The notes beneath the pieces were generated by a model. That model saw only the letters and a list, made by a program, of their open reading frames with translations. It did not search any database and was not told the origin of the DNA. A stretch of 16,276 nucleotides of DNA from Granulosicoccus sp964449565 (lineage in GTDB: Bacteria; Pseudomonadota; Gammaproteobacteria; Granulosicoccales; Granulosicoccaceae): assembly GCA_964449565.1 (NCBI GenBank), contig CAYUZB010000088.1, positions 1 through 16,276 of the forward strand, given 5' to 3'. Position 1 is the stretch's first letter. The number at the start of each line of letters is the position of its first letter. Below, piece after piece: positions 6,726-14,393 of the stretch. The translations under genes were made by a program, and so were the position numbers.

Positions 6726-7745
6726 TCAGGGCGACGAGTCGCCAATGGCATCGCTGAGTTGCAGGACAGCCAACGCATAAAGGCGGCTATGGTTATAGCG
6801 GGTAATGACATAGAAGTTGTTATAACCGACCCATGTTTCTTTCTTGTTCAAGCCTTCCAGCGGCATGACGGAAACAAATTCCTCATCCCGTTCCGCCTTG
6901 TCAAAGGCGCGCGGCAAAATGGGCTTGTAGCCAAGGTTCTTGACCGTTGACAGGGCGATTTGCGGTTTCAGCGACTTGCGGTTCAGGGCCACAATATCAG
7001 CTTGATCACTAACATCCTCACCAGCAACCGTTTGCCAGCGACTGGCTACGGGCGCGCCCGCTTTCCATCCATGGACTGCCAGATAGTTAGCCACCGAGCC
7101 AATGACATCAGCAATGTTCCCATGCAGATCTCTTTTGCCGTCACCATCGAAATCAACGGCATACTGACGATAACTTGACGAAATAAATTGTGGGTATCCC
7201 ATGGCACCCGCATAACTGCCTTTTATCTGCGCGGGATCCCACCCTTCCTTGGTACTGAGCACCAGAAATTCTTCTAATTCACTGCGAAAGAACTTCGCAC
7301 GTGGCGGATAATCGAACGCCAGGGTTGCCAGGGCTTCGATGACCTTATGCTTGCCGGTAATGCGGCCGTAGAAGGTCTCTACACCGATAATGGCCGTTAT
7401 GACAGTGGCTGGCACGCCATATTGCTCGGTCGCCCGTGACAGCAGCGCTCGATGCTCTGCCATGAATTCCCGCCCTTGCTCGATGCGCTTGTCTTTTAGA
7501 AAAATGGCCCGGTATTCACCCCAGGTGAGTGTTCGTTCGGCGGGGGTTGAAATCGCATCGATAATGCCTTGTTGACTGGACAAGCTCGTGAAGTGGCCGG
7601 CCAGGCGGTGCTGATCGAGCTGATGTTCGTCAGCTACCTCTCGAATGAACTGCCGCACCTCATCGCGTTCAAGAAAATCACTGCCGTGCGCTGCGCCCGC
7701 AAGCAACAGAAATAACCCGGTTATCCGGAAATAAAAGTAAAGCAT
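6726..7745 (-). CDS. mltB: lytic murein transglycosylase B, MltB (GH103)
   Basis: Periplasmic enzyme cleaving the MurNAc-GlcNAc bond to give 1,6-anhydromuramyl ends, making space for new strands and releasing turnover products. The 339-residue product has a short hydrophobic signal (about 6-19), the catalytic glutamate in AIIGVETFYGRITG (E123), FDYPPRAKFFRSELEEFL (144-161), GSYAGAMGYPQFISSSY (176-192), the EF-hand-like calcium loop DFDGDGKRDL (198-207), and the late NNFYVITRYNHS block. E. coli MltB is a lipoprotein with a Cys after the signal. Here the end of the signal reads AGAAHGSDF with no cysteine, so this form is probably soluble rather than lipid-anchored. No good Shine-Dalgarno precedes the ATG. 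The gene begins 18 bp after the ung stop. Confidence 0.95.
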   Translation of the reverse strand: MLYFYFRITGLFLLLAGAAHGSDFLERDEVRQFIREVADEHQLDQHRLAGHFTSLSSQQGIIDAISTPAERTLTWGEYRAIFLKDKRIEQGREFMAEHRALLSRATEQYGVPATVITAIIGVETFYGRITGKHKVIEALATLAFDYPPRAKFFRSELEEFLVLSTKEGWDPAQIKGSYAGAMGYPQFISSSYRQYAVDFDGDGKRDLHGNIADVIGSVANYLAVHGWKAGAPVASRWQTVAGEDVSDQADIVALNRKSLKPQIALSTVKNLGYKPILPRAFDKAERDEEFVSVMPLEGLNKKETWVGYNNFYVITRYNHSRLYALAVLQLSDAIGDSSP

Positions 7746-7763
7746 TGTCTAAGTCTAGTGCAC

Positions 7764-8465
7764 TCACCGAACCGCGTGCCAGTCAATCGCCTGTTGCCCC
7801 TTGCTGACCAGGTAATCATTGGTCTGGGAGAAATGTTTGCAGCCCAGAAAACCGCGATGGGCAGACAATGGGGATGGATGTGGCGAACGCAGAACAAGAT
7901 GCCGGGACGCATCGATAACCTGACCTTTTTTCTGCGCATAGCTGCCCCATAGCAGGAAAACCAGATTCTCTCGATCGTGGCTCAAATGCTCGATGACACG
8001 GTCGGTGAAGGTTTCCCAGCCACGCCCCTGATGCGAGGCAGCCTGACCCGATTCAACGGTCAACACGCTGTTCAGAAGAAATACGCCCTGCTCGGCCCAA
8101 CCATCCAGGCAACCCTTGCGCTGCCCAGTCAGTTTGACTTCTGCATTAATGTCGTCGTCAATCTCCTTGTAAATATTCTTCAGTGATGGCGGCGGTGGAA
8201 CACCCTGGGGTACCGAGAAACTCAAACCATGCGCTTGACCCGGCCCGTGATACGGATCTTGTCCAAGAATCACAACCTTGACTGCATCCAGCGGCGTCAA
8301 GGAAAAGGCATTGAACCAGACACTGGAATGGGGGAAGACGATCGCTGACTGCGCCTTGCGTTCCTTGAGGTAAGCACGCAATTCCGTCATGTAATCGCTG
8401 GCAAATTCAGTATCCAGAAAACCCTTCCAACTTTCATGAATGGAGGCAGTGGCAGACACGCGCAT
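7764..8465 (-). CDS. ung: uracil-DNA glycosylase Ung (family 1)
   Basis: Removes uracil from DNA to start base-excision repair. Counting from the ATG at 8463-8465 (233 residues): the water-activating motif GQDPYHGPGQAHG (68-80, D70), the uracil-binding region LLNSVLTVESGQAASHQGRGWETFTD (130-155), FLLWGSYAQKKG (170-181), and the DNA-intercalating loop HPSPLSAHRGF (196-206, His196). The frame stays open upstream to 8549, but those 28 residues have no counterpart in the family. The chosen start is preceded by GAGAGAA (8466-8472), and the length fits E. coli Ung (229). First gene of the minus-strand run and divergent from lptD. Confidence 0.96.
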   Translation of the reverse strand: MRVSATASIHESWKGFLDTEFASDYMTELRAYLKERKAQSAIVFPHSSVWFNAFSLTPLDAVKVVILGQDPYHGPGQAHGLSFSVPQGVPPPPSLKNIYKEIDDDINAEVKLTGQRKGCLDGWAEQGVFLLNSVLTVESGQAASHQGRGWETFTDRVIEHLSHDRENLVFLLWGSYAQKKGQVIDASRHLVLRSPHPSPLSAHRGFLGCKHFSQTNDYLVSKGQQAIDWHAVR

Positions 8466-8533
8466 TTCTCTCGATGGCAATGCGCCAAGTTTACGCCTTG
8501 CCGGACTAATGCGCTGGCAGCTTGGTAAGCTGA

Positions 8534-8562
8534 TTGAGGCGTAGGGCAAAGCCGACTATCAT
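8534..8562 (+). promoter_or_regulatory. putative sigma-70 promoter of the lptD operon
   Basis: TTGAGG (8534-8539) is followed after exactly 17 bp by TATCAT (8557-8562), five of six matches to the -10 consensus. It lies in the 147-bp ung/lptD divergent gap, about 50 bp before lptD, and would start transcription near 8569. Confidence 0.45.
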
Positions 8563-8612
8563 CAAGATCCAGACCTGCCGCAAAATCACATTGGAACTTC
8601 ATCATTAGGCGC

Positions 8613-10838
8613 TTGTACCTCATCGCGATGGCTGTTTCAGTCTCCTGCCTGTTCGTACCTGTCGCCTATGGTTCGCAGTGTCCAGCGCCGAGGTTTGCCT
8701 ACGAGCCCGATCAATTCCTGCAGACGGACGAACCGCTCATTGCAGAGGCCGATCGAGTCGTCTCCGAAGACGGTGTCGTGGTACTCGAAGGCAACACTAC
8801 CCTCGAGTACCAAGGACGTGTCGTGTCAGCCGATAATGCCGAATACAACACGGAGACCGGTGAAGTTGCCATCAACGGCGCGCTGCGTTTCTTAGGTCAG
8901 GGCATTCTTCTGGAGAGCTCGAATGCGTTTCTCGACATGGATGACAACGTTTTTCGCACGGGTCAGTCCGACTACGAAATCGACTTCAACGGCCGACGCG
9001 CATCTGGTTCCGCACTGGGTATGTCGCAAGAGGCCGATGGCACTTTCCTGCTTGAGGGAGCAACCTACTCATCCTGTCCGCCGGGTGACAAAAGCTGGTT
9101 TGTCCGGGCAGACAGTATCGTCCTTGATCCGGAAACGGGAATTGGAACGGCCCGTGACTTGCGACTGGTTTTCAAGGGCGTGCCCATCATTGCGCTCCCA
9201 GTGTTCAGTTTTCCGATCACCGATAAGCGCAAAACCGGATTACTCGCACCCATCGTGGCCAGAGGCGAATCAACCGGACTCGAATTACACTTACCGTGGT
9301 ACTGGAATATTCGCCCGAATCTGGATGCCACTTTTACCCCGCGCTTCACGAGCAGACGTGGCGTGCAACTGCAATCCGAATTCCGCTATCTGAATAATCA
9401 AGGTGGCTGGATACTCGACCACGAATATCTGATTGATCGGGCAGAAGACGATGAAACCCGCCACTTCACTCGGGTTCGTCACAGTGGTCGATTCGGGCCA
9501 TATGGGACGACCACCATCGACGCGGCAAGAGTTTCCGACAGCGATTACCTGGATGATCTTGGCGGTACCTTCCGCCTTGCCAGTATTACCCACCTCGAAC
9601 AAAAGGCCGAATTGTTCTACGAGCGAGATAATGTGACGGCTCTGGCCCGCATTCAGGCCTATCAAACCGTAGACGATACAATCGCGCCGGAGGATCGACC
9701 GCACCGGCGTTTGCCGCAGCTAAAGGCGAGTATAAAAAGTCCGCGAACCTTGTTGAACCTGAGCGGCGAAATCGACGGCGAGTTTGTGTTTTTTGACAGG
9801 TCAGATTCCGTTACGGGCTCGCGTATAGACGTGCAACCACGTCTGAGCTTACCGATCGAACGTGACGCCTGGTTTCTCAATACGACGGCTTCACAACGTT
9901 TTACCTACTATGTACTGAACAATAGTGGCGAAGAACTGGAAAGTTCGCCGAGTCGCACTATCAGCACCTTCGCGGTCGATGGTGGTTTGTTCTTTGAGCG
10001 CATATTCGATGACGAAGGGTCGGTGCAGACACTGGAACCGCGTATTTATTACCTGCGCGTGCCATTCCAGGACCAGAACAATTTACCGGTATTCGACTCA
10101 AGTGCATTCGACTTCAATATTTCGCAGCTGTTTCGAGAAAATCGATTCAGCGGGGCCGATCGAGTCGCGGATGCCAATCAGTTATCGGTGGCCTTGACTA
10201 CCCGCTATCTGGACGGGGATGACGGCAGCGAGCGGCTACGTGCCAGTATCGGGCAGATCCGGTTCTTCGATGATCGACGCATTGCCCTGCCGGACTCGAT
10301 AGACCCTTCAACGGGTCTGGCCACGGATGATTCAGGAGAATTTATCGACTCGCGAGACTCCTCCGATATCGTCAGTGAACTGACTGCAACGATTGACCGA
10401 GATTGGTTCGTAAAGGGTGGCATTCAGTGGAACCCGGATATCGAACGCACGGTCAGAGGATCATTGCTGTTAAGTTACCGGCCTGATGACGAACGTATCA
10501 TCAACATCGCGCATCGCGTGGTCAACAGTCGTCCGGAGGTTACTGAACAGATCGATTTTTCTGCGGTGTGGCCGATTAGCGATACCATAAAGCTTGCCGG
10601 ACGCTGGAACTATTCCCTGGATGCAGATACCAGTATCGAAACCTTGCTGGGCATAGAATATGACAGCTGCTGTTGGGCAGTACGGTTCGCCGCTCGACGC
10701 TTTATCGCCGACGACGGCGATGACCACGACACGAACTTGTATTTACAGTTGGTGCTCAAAGGCCTCGCACCAGTCGGTCAGAACTATGGTGGCTTGCTGG
10801 AAAATGCGATTCTCGGCTATACAGACAAGACAGAGTGA
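8613..10838 (+). CDS. lptD: LPS-assembly outer-membrane protein LptD (start uncertain)
   Basis: Essential outer-membrane beta-barrel that, with the lipoprotein LptE as plug, inserts LPS into the outer leaflet. The signal peptide ends near YGSQC. An N-terminal OstA/LptA-like beta-jellyroll domain (about 40-200) receives LPS from LptA, and the rest is the barrel with alternating strands. All four cysteines that form the functional disulfides in E. coli LptD have counterparts: C23, C155 (SSCPPGD) and the adjacent pair C686-C687 (YDSCCWAV). At 741 residues it is close to E. coli (784). The start given is a TTG with AGG only three bases before it, and its leader lacks the usual positive charge. 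The frame stays open upstream and reads IIRRLYLIAMAV, with GGAA (8593-8596) suitably spaced for a rare ATC or ATT start at 8601-8606; an ATG exists at 8628. Identity is certain, the start is not. Confidence 0.96.
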   Translation: MYLIAMAVSVSCLFVPVAYGSQCPAPRFAYEPDQFLQTDEPLIAEADRVVSEDGVVVLEGNTTLEYQGRVVSADNAEYNTETGEVAINGALRFLGQGILLESSNAFLDMDDNVFRTGQSDYEIDFNGRRASGSALGMSQEADGTFLLEGATYSSCPPGDKSWFVRADSIVLDPETGIGTARDLRLVFKGVPIIALPVFSFPITDKRKTGLLAPIVARGESTGLELHLPWYWNIRPNLDATFTPRFTSRRGVQLQSEFRYLNNQGGWILDHEYLIDRAEDDETRHFTRVRHSGRFGPYGTTTIDAARVSDSDYLDDLGGTFRLASITHLEQKAELFYERDNVTALARIQAYQTVDDTIAPEDRPHRRLPQLKASIKSPRTLLNLSGEIDGEFVFFDRSDSVTGSRIDVQPRLSLPIERDAWFLNTTASQRFTYYVLNNSGEELESSPSRTISTFAVDGGLFFERIFDDEGSVQTLEPRIYYLRVPFQDQNNLPVFDSSAFDFNISQLFRENRFSGADRVADANQLSVALTTRYLDGDDGSERLRASIGQIRFFDDRRIALPDSIDPSTGLATDDSGEFIDSRDSSDIVSELTATIDRDWFVKGGIQWNPDIERTVRGSLLLSYRPDDERIINIAHRVVNSRPEVTEQIDFSAVWPISDTIKLAGRWNYSLDADTSIETLLGIEYDSCCWAVRFAARRFIADDGDDHDTNLYLQLVLKGLAPVGQNYGGLLENAILGYTDKTE

Positions 10839-10851
10839 AACTGAAGTGACT

Positions 10852-12138
10852 ATGAAACGTCTATCAAAACCATACGGCCATCTACTCGTCCTGTTGTTGG
10901 GACTGTTTGGCGCACACACGAACATTCACGCGCAAGACGTCGTGCTCGACGACATCAAAGCTATCGTTAATGATGGCGTGGTACTGTCCAGTGATTTGCG
11001 CTCGTCATTGGCTTTCGTCAAACAGCAAGCCCGCAGCAACGGACAAAGCCTGCCGTCCGATGACGCACTGACAAAGCGCGTCATGCAGCAATTGATTGAT
11101 CGGGAGATTCGTCGCCAACACGCCAGAAACATTGGTGTCGCGATAGATCCCAGCAGCGTCAATCGCGCGATCGAACAGATCGCCCGCAATAACAACATGG
11201 ACACCCTGCAATTTCGTGAGACGCTAAGAAATCAGGGATTCAACTTCGACTTGTTTCGCGACAATATCGAGCAAGAGTTATTACTGCAACGCCTGATCGA
11301 ACGAGATGTGCAAGCGCGCATTCGTGTGTCACAAATAGAAATTGATGATTTCGTCTCATCAATCAAGAACGATGCGGAAAGTCAACAGCGATACCTTCTC
11401 CAGCATATTCTTATTGCCGCCGCACCAGGCAGCGATGCCGATACGCTTGAAGACGCTCGCGCACGTGCAAACGATGTGCTCAGTCAATTGCAAGCCGGTG
11501 CTGACTTTGCATCGGTTGCCGCTGCCGAGTCCGATGGCGCAAGAGCGTTGAAAGGTGGCGATCTCGGCTGGCGTACCTTACAGGAGTTGCCTGAATTTCT
11601 GGCAGGTCCTGTGGCGACGCTCGCGGTCGGCGAAATTACCGAGCCCATACGCTCAGCGAATGGTCTGCACATTGTTCAGCTCAATGACCGACAAAGCGGT
11701 AAACAGAACGAGCAAGCCGAAACACTCGTCCGACATATATTTATTCCCGGCGAAGATAGATCAATACAGACGCAACTCAATCAGCTTCGACAACGCATCA
11801 TCGGTGGCGAATCATTTGCCAGTATTGCCAGGGAGGTCAGCCAGGATCCGAACAGTGCTCCGAACGGGGGCGAACTTCCGTGGTTCACACAGGGACAAAT
11901 GCCACCGGTTATGGAAGCTACAGCTGATGGATTGGACAAGGGCCAGATCAGCGAACCCTTCCGTACTCAATTTGGCTGGCACCTGCTGGAGCTACTTGAT
12001 CGCAGAACGCGTACGATCGACGATTCTGCACTGCGCCAGCAAGCGGAAGCCGCACTGCGCCAACGCAAGGTTGAACAAGAAACCCAACGCTGGCAACAGC
12101 AGCTGCGAGACGATTCGTTTATCGAGCTACGCGGCTGA
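10852..12138 (+). CDS. surA: periplasmic chaperone / peptidyl-prolyl isomerase SurA
   Basis: Chaperone that carries unfolded outer-membrane proteins, LptD among its best-known clients, through the periplasm to the BAM complex. From the ATG at 10852 the product is 428 residues: signal peptide 1-27 (cleavage after NIHA), N-terminal chaperone domain (about 28-170), parvulin domain 1 (about 180-281, QHILIAAAPG to GLHIVQLNDR), parvulin domain 2 (about 291-385, RHIFIPGEDR to FGWHLLELLDRR), and a C-terminal helix. Length equals E. coli SurA (428). The frame is open for 64 further codons upstream, but those lie inside lptD, and only the chosen start gives a signal peptide. It begins 13 bp after lptD ends, so co-expression with its client is likely. 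Confidence 0.97.
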   Translation: MKRLSKPYGHLLVLLLGLFGAHTNIHAQDVVLDDIKAIVNDGVVLSSDLRSSLAFVKQQARSNGQSLPSDDALTKRVMQQLIDREIRRQHARNIGVAIDPSSVNRAIEQIARNNNMDTLQFRETLRNQGFNFDLFRDNIEQELLLQRLIERDVQARIRVSQIEIDDFVSSIKNDAESQQRYLLQHILIAAAPGSDADTLEDARARANDVLSQLQAGADFASVAAAESDGARALKGGDLGWRTLQELPEFLAGPVATLAVGEITEPIRSANGLHIVQLNDRQSGKQNEQAETLVRHIFIPGEDRSIQTQLNQLRQRIIGGESFASIAREVSQDPNSAPNGGELPWFTQGQMPPVMEATADGLDKGQISEPFRTQFGWHLLELLDRRTRTIDDSALRQQAEAALRQRKVEQETQRWQQQLRDDSFIELRG

Positions 12139-12172
12139 CAATCTGCGTGGCTGACAGTACAGGGCTAACTAA

Positions 12173-13141
12173 ATGCACCGCATAGCGCTGACATGCGGGG
12201 AACCCGCAGGCATCGGCCCTGATCTTGTCATCATGCTGGCGCAGTCAGCTCGCGACAATGAAATTGTTGCTATTGGCGATCCTGACCTTTTACTCGCTCG
12301 AGCCAAAGAACTTGACTTGAACCTGAGCATGCGCGTTTTTGATGGCGAAGCCGAACCTCATGGTGATGTGGCGGGTAGTCTATGTGTGTTGCCCGTGCCT
12401 GTCGCTGCAGAGGTGTCGAGCGGACAACTGGATCCCCTCAATGCGTCATACGTCCTGCAGACGCTTGACACTGCAATAGACGGATGTATGAGTGGTCTCT
12501 TTGCCGCGATGGTGACTGCGCCTTTGCACAAGGGTGTTATCAACGATGCAGGTATCGCGTTTACCGGGCATACCGAATATCTGGCAGAACGTACTGATGC
12601 GTATCCGGTGATGATGCTGATAGCCGGCAGTCTGCGTGTGGCATTGGCCACGACTCACCTGCCCTTGTCGGCGGTCACAGCGAGTATTACAAAACCCTTG
12701 CTCACGAAAGTCATCACGACCATGCACCATGACCTCGTGTCGAAATTTGGCATCGCCAAGCCGAGAATTCTGGTCGCTGGGCTCAACCCACATGCCGGCG
12801 AAGGTGGACATCTCGGTCAAGAGGAAATCGACACAATCATTCCGGTACTTGAAGAACTACGGGATCAAGGTATGCAACTTGACGGCCCATTGCCAGCCGA
12901 TACCTTGTTTACACCACATCACCTTGAAGATGCTGATGCGGTGCTTGCGATGTTTCATGATCAAGGCTTGCCCGTACTGAAGTACAAAGGCTTTGGTGAA
13001 GGGGTCAACGTAACGCTTGGTCTACCCATCATTCGGACCTCCGTTGATCATGGCACCGCCCTCGACAAGGCTGGAACCGGCGCAATAGATACCGGCAGCA
13101 TGGCCTCGGCGATGACGCTTGCACAACAGCTCGTCTCTTGA
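12173..13141 (+). CDS. pdxA: 4-hydroxythreonine-4-phosphate dehydrogenase PdxA
   Basis: NAD-dependent, metal-requiring oxidation of 4-phosphohydroxy-L-threonine, producing the amino ketone that PdxJ uses to make pyridoxine 5'-phosphate. The 322-residue product shows LTCGEPAGIGPDL (6-18), TGHTEYLA (131-138), and the three metal-binding histidines in ATTHLP (H162), NPHAGEGG (H207) and FHDQGLPVLKYKG (H262). The C-terminal block is VDHGTALDKAGTGAIDTGSM (291-310). E. coli PdxA is 329 residues. AGGG lies about eight bases before the ATG, and the gap from surA is 34 bp. Its stop shares one base with the rsmA start (TGATG). The second B6 gene of the window, pdxH, is in a separate unit. Confidence 0.97.
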   Translation: MHRIALTCGEPAGIGPDLVIMLAQSARDNEIVAIGDPDLLLARAKELDLNLSMRVFDGEAEPHGDVAGSLCVLPVPVAAEVSSGQLDPLNASYVLQTLDTAIDGCMSGLFAAMVTAPLHKGVINDAGIAFTGHTEYLAERTDAYPVMMLIAGSLRVALATTHLPLSAVTASITKPLLTKVITTMHHDLVSKFGIAKPRILVAGLNPHAGEGGHLGQEEIDTIIPVLEELRDQGMQLDGPLPADTLFTPHHLEDADAVLAMFHDQGLPVLKYKGFGEGVNVTLGLPIIRTSVDHGTALDKAGTGAIDTGSMASAMTLAQQLVS

Positions 13142-13938
13142 TGGCAGGCAATGGCGATATGCATCGCGCGCGCAAACGCTTTGGCCAGAATTTTCTTGAC
13201 GATACCAGCATTGTCGATCGCATCGTTCAGGCGATGCGGCTTAAGCGCGACGATGCAGTGATTGAAGTTGGCCCGGGGCTTGGTGCATTGACCTTGCCAT
13301 TGCTTGACGCACTTGATGCACTGACTGTGGTCGAGATTGATCGCGACCTGATTGCCCGGCTCCGGGATCGTCAGTTGGCGGGCCTGACCGTACATGAAGG
13401 CGATGCGCTGGCCGTAGACTTCACGACGCTACTTAAAGAACCTCTCAATCGTAAGCCCGTACGGCTTGTGGGGAATTTGCCTTACAACATTGGTACACCG
13501 CTGCTACTCAGATGGCTGGAGGCCCATGACTCGATACAGGACATACACGTCATGTTGCAAAAAGAGGTTGTGGATCGACTGCATGCAAGGCCCGGAAATC
13601 GCGCTTTCGGACGCTTGAGTGTGCTGTTGCAATCTGTCTTCGCCATCGAGCCACTGTTCACCGTGCCGCCCACAGCGTTTACCCCGGCACCGAAGGTCAA
13701 ATCGGCCGTTGTCCGACTGAAACCACTGGCCGATCCGCCTTCTGCGATCGAGCTCGCTGCCTTGCAACGCACCACGCGGCTCGCTTTTGCGAACAAGCGC
13801 AAGACCCTGCGCAACAATCTCAAGGCCGTTCTGGATGCGAGCGAGATACAAACCCTCGATATTGACCCGGGAGCTCGGGCAGAAACCCTGGATCTTGGCG
13901 ATTTTCAACGACTTGCGACACGCCTTGAACAGGGCTGA
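13141..13938 (+). CDS. rsmA: 16S rRNA adenine-1518/1519 dimethyltransferase RsmA (KsgA)
   Basis: Dimethylates two adjacent adenosines in the 3' hairpin of 16S rRNA during late 30S assembly; loss in other bacteria gives kasugamycin resistance. The 265-residue product has the KsgA hallmark RKRFGQNFLDD (11-21), SAM motif EVGPGLGALT (42-51), acidic VVEIDRD (63-69), GDAL (87-90), the catalytic NLPYN (112-116), and PPTAFTPAPKVKSAVVRL in the second half. The ATG at 13141 overlaps the pdxA stop by one base, which supports this start through coupling. A TTG directly before it (13138) and an ATG at 13159, giving MHRARKRFGQ, are alternatives. Length fits the family (E. coli 273). Confidence 0.97.
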   Translation: MAGNGDMHRARKRFGQNFLDDTSIVDRIVQAMRLKRDDAVIEVGPGLGALTLPLLDALDALTVVEIDRDLIARLRDRQLAGLTVHEGDALAVDFTTLLKEPLNRKPVRLVGNLPYNIGTPLLLRWLEAHDSIQDIHVMLQKEVVDRLHARPGNRAFGRLSVLLQSVFAIEPLFTVPPTAFTPAPKVKSAVVRLKPLADPPSAIELAALQRTTRLAFANKRKTLRNNLKAVLDASEIQTLDIDPGARAETLDLGDFQRLATRLEQG

Positions 13939-13940
13939 AA

Positions 13941-13949
13941 TGCTAAAAT
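13941..13949 (+). promoter_or_regulatory. possible extended -10 promoter before apaG
   Basis: TGCTAAAAT is a good extended -10 element (TG, one base, then TAAAAT). It sits in the 38-bp rsmA-apaG gap and would start RNA near 13956. No convincing -35 lies 17 bp upstream, so activity is speculative. Confidence 0.25.
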
Positions 13950-13976
13950 GGCAAAAACCCGATAGATGCTTCAGCC

Positions 13977-14360
13977 ATGCAGACCGACGTCAGTGCGGGG
14001 ATCCAGATCGACGTGGAGACCCTGTATGTTGAATCAGAATCCGACCCGCAAAAGAATCGCTTCGTGTTCGCGTACACGATCACCATTCGCAATGTCGGCG
14101 ATACCCCTGCCCGACTGATGACACGCCACTGGGTCATTCGCGATGCCAATGGCAAGGTTCAGGAAGTCCAGGGCGACGGTGTTGTCGGTGAGCAACCGCA
14201 TTTGAAACCGGGCGAAGGCTTTCAATACACCAGTGGCACCATGCTGGAAACCTCCATGGGTACGATGGGCGGCAGTTATCAGATGGTCACTGACGACGGC
14301 TCGGTTTTCAAGGCCCCCATAGAAGACTTCCTGTTATCTGCGCCACGTACTTTGCACTGA
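13977..14360 (+). CDS. apaG: ApaG protein (DUF525)
   Basis: Small fibronectin-III-like beta-sandwich protein of the ApaG family. In Salmonella the homologue (CorD) affects cobalt resistance and magnesium efflux, but the molecular role is not settled. The 127 residues (family about 125) match throughout: VFAYTITIRNVGDTPARLMTRHWVIRDANGKVQEVQGDGVVGEQPHLKPGE contains the turn HWVIRDANG and the glycine-rich GDGVVGEQP (60-68), followed by FQYTSGTMLETSMGTMGGSYQM. No clear Shine-Dalgarno precedes the ATG. It lies between rsmA and apaH, as in E. coli. Confidence 0.95.
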   Translation: MQTDVSAGIQIDVETLYVESESDPQKNRFVFAYTITIRNVGDTPARLMTRHWVIRDANGKVQEVQGDGVVGEQPHLKPGEGFQYTSGTMLETSMGTMGGSYQMVTDDGSVFKAPIEDFLLSAPRTLH

Positions 14361-14393
14361 TAACGGCAGTAACGACAATAACGACATCTCACA

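Noticed and set aside
8466..8549. Upstream extension of Ung by 28 residues
   Set aside because: No counterpart in the family, and a Shine-Dalgarno-like GAGAG precedes the internal ATG at 8465.
8593..8599. GGAACTT resembling a sigma-E -35 box, attractive because lptD is in the sigma-E regulon in E. coli
   Set aside because: No acceptable -10 (TCTAA-like) follows at 15-16 bp, and the RNA would start within or after the lptD start region; a ribosome-binding role fits better.
10660..10851. SurA frame extended upstream by 64 codons
   Set aside because: It lies inside lptD and would bury the SurA signal peptide; the ATG at 10852 gives a normal exported precursor of the E. coli length.
1960..13141. 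Co-occurrence of pdxH and pdxA as a vitamin B6 cluster
   Set aside because: They are about 9.5 kb apart in unrelated transcription units, and pdxA is in its usual surA-rsmA setting.
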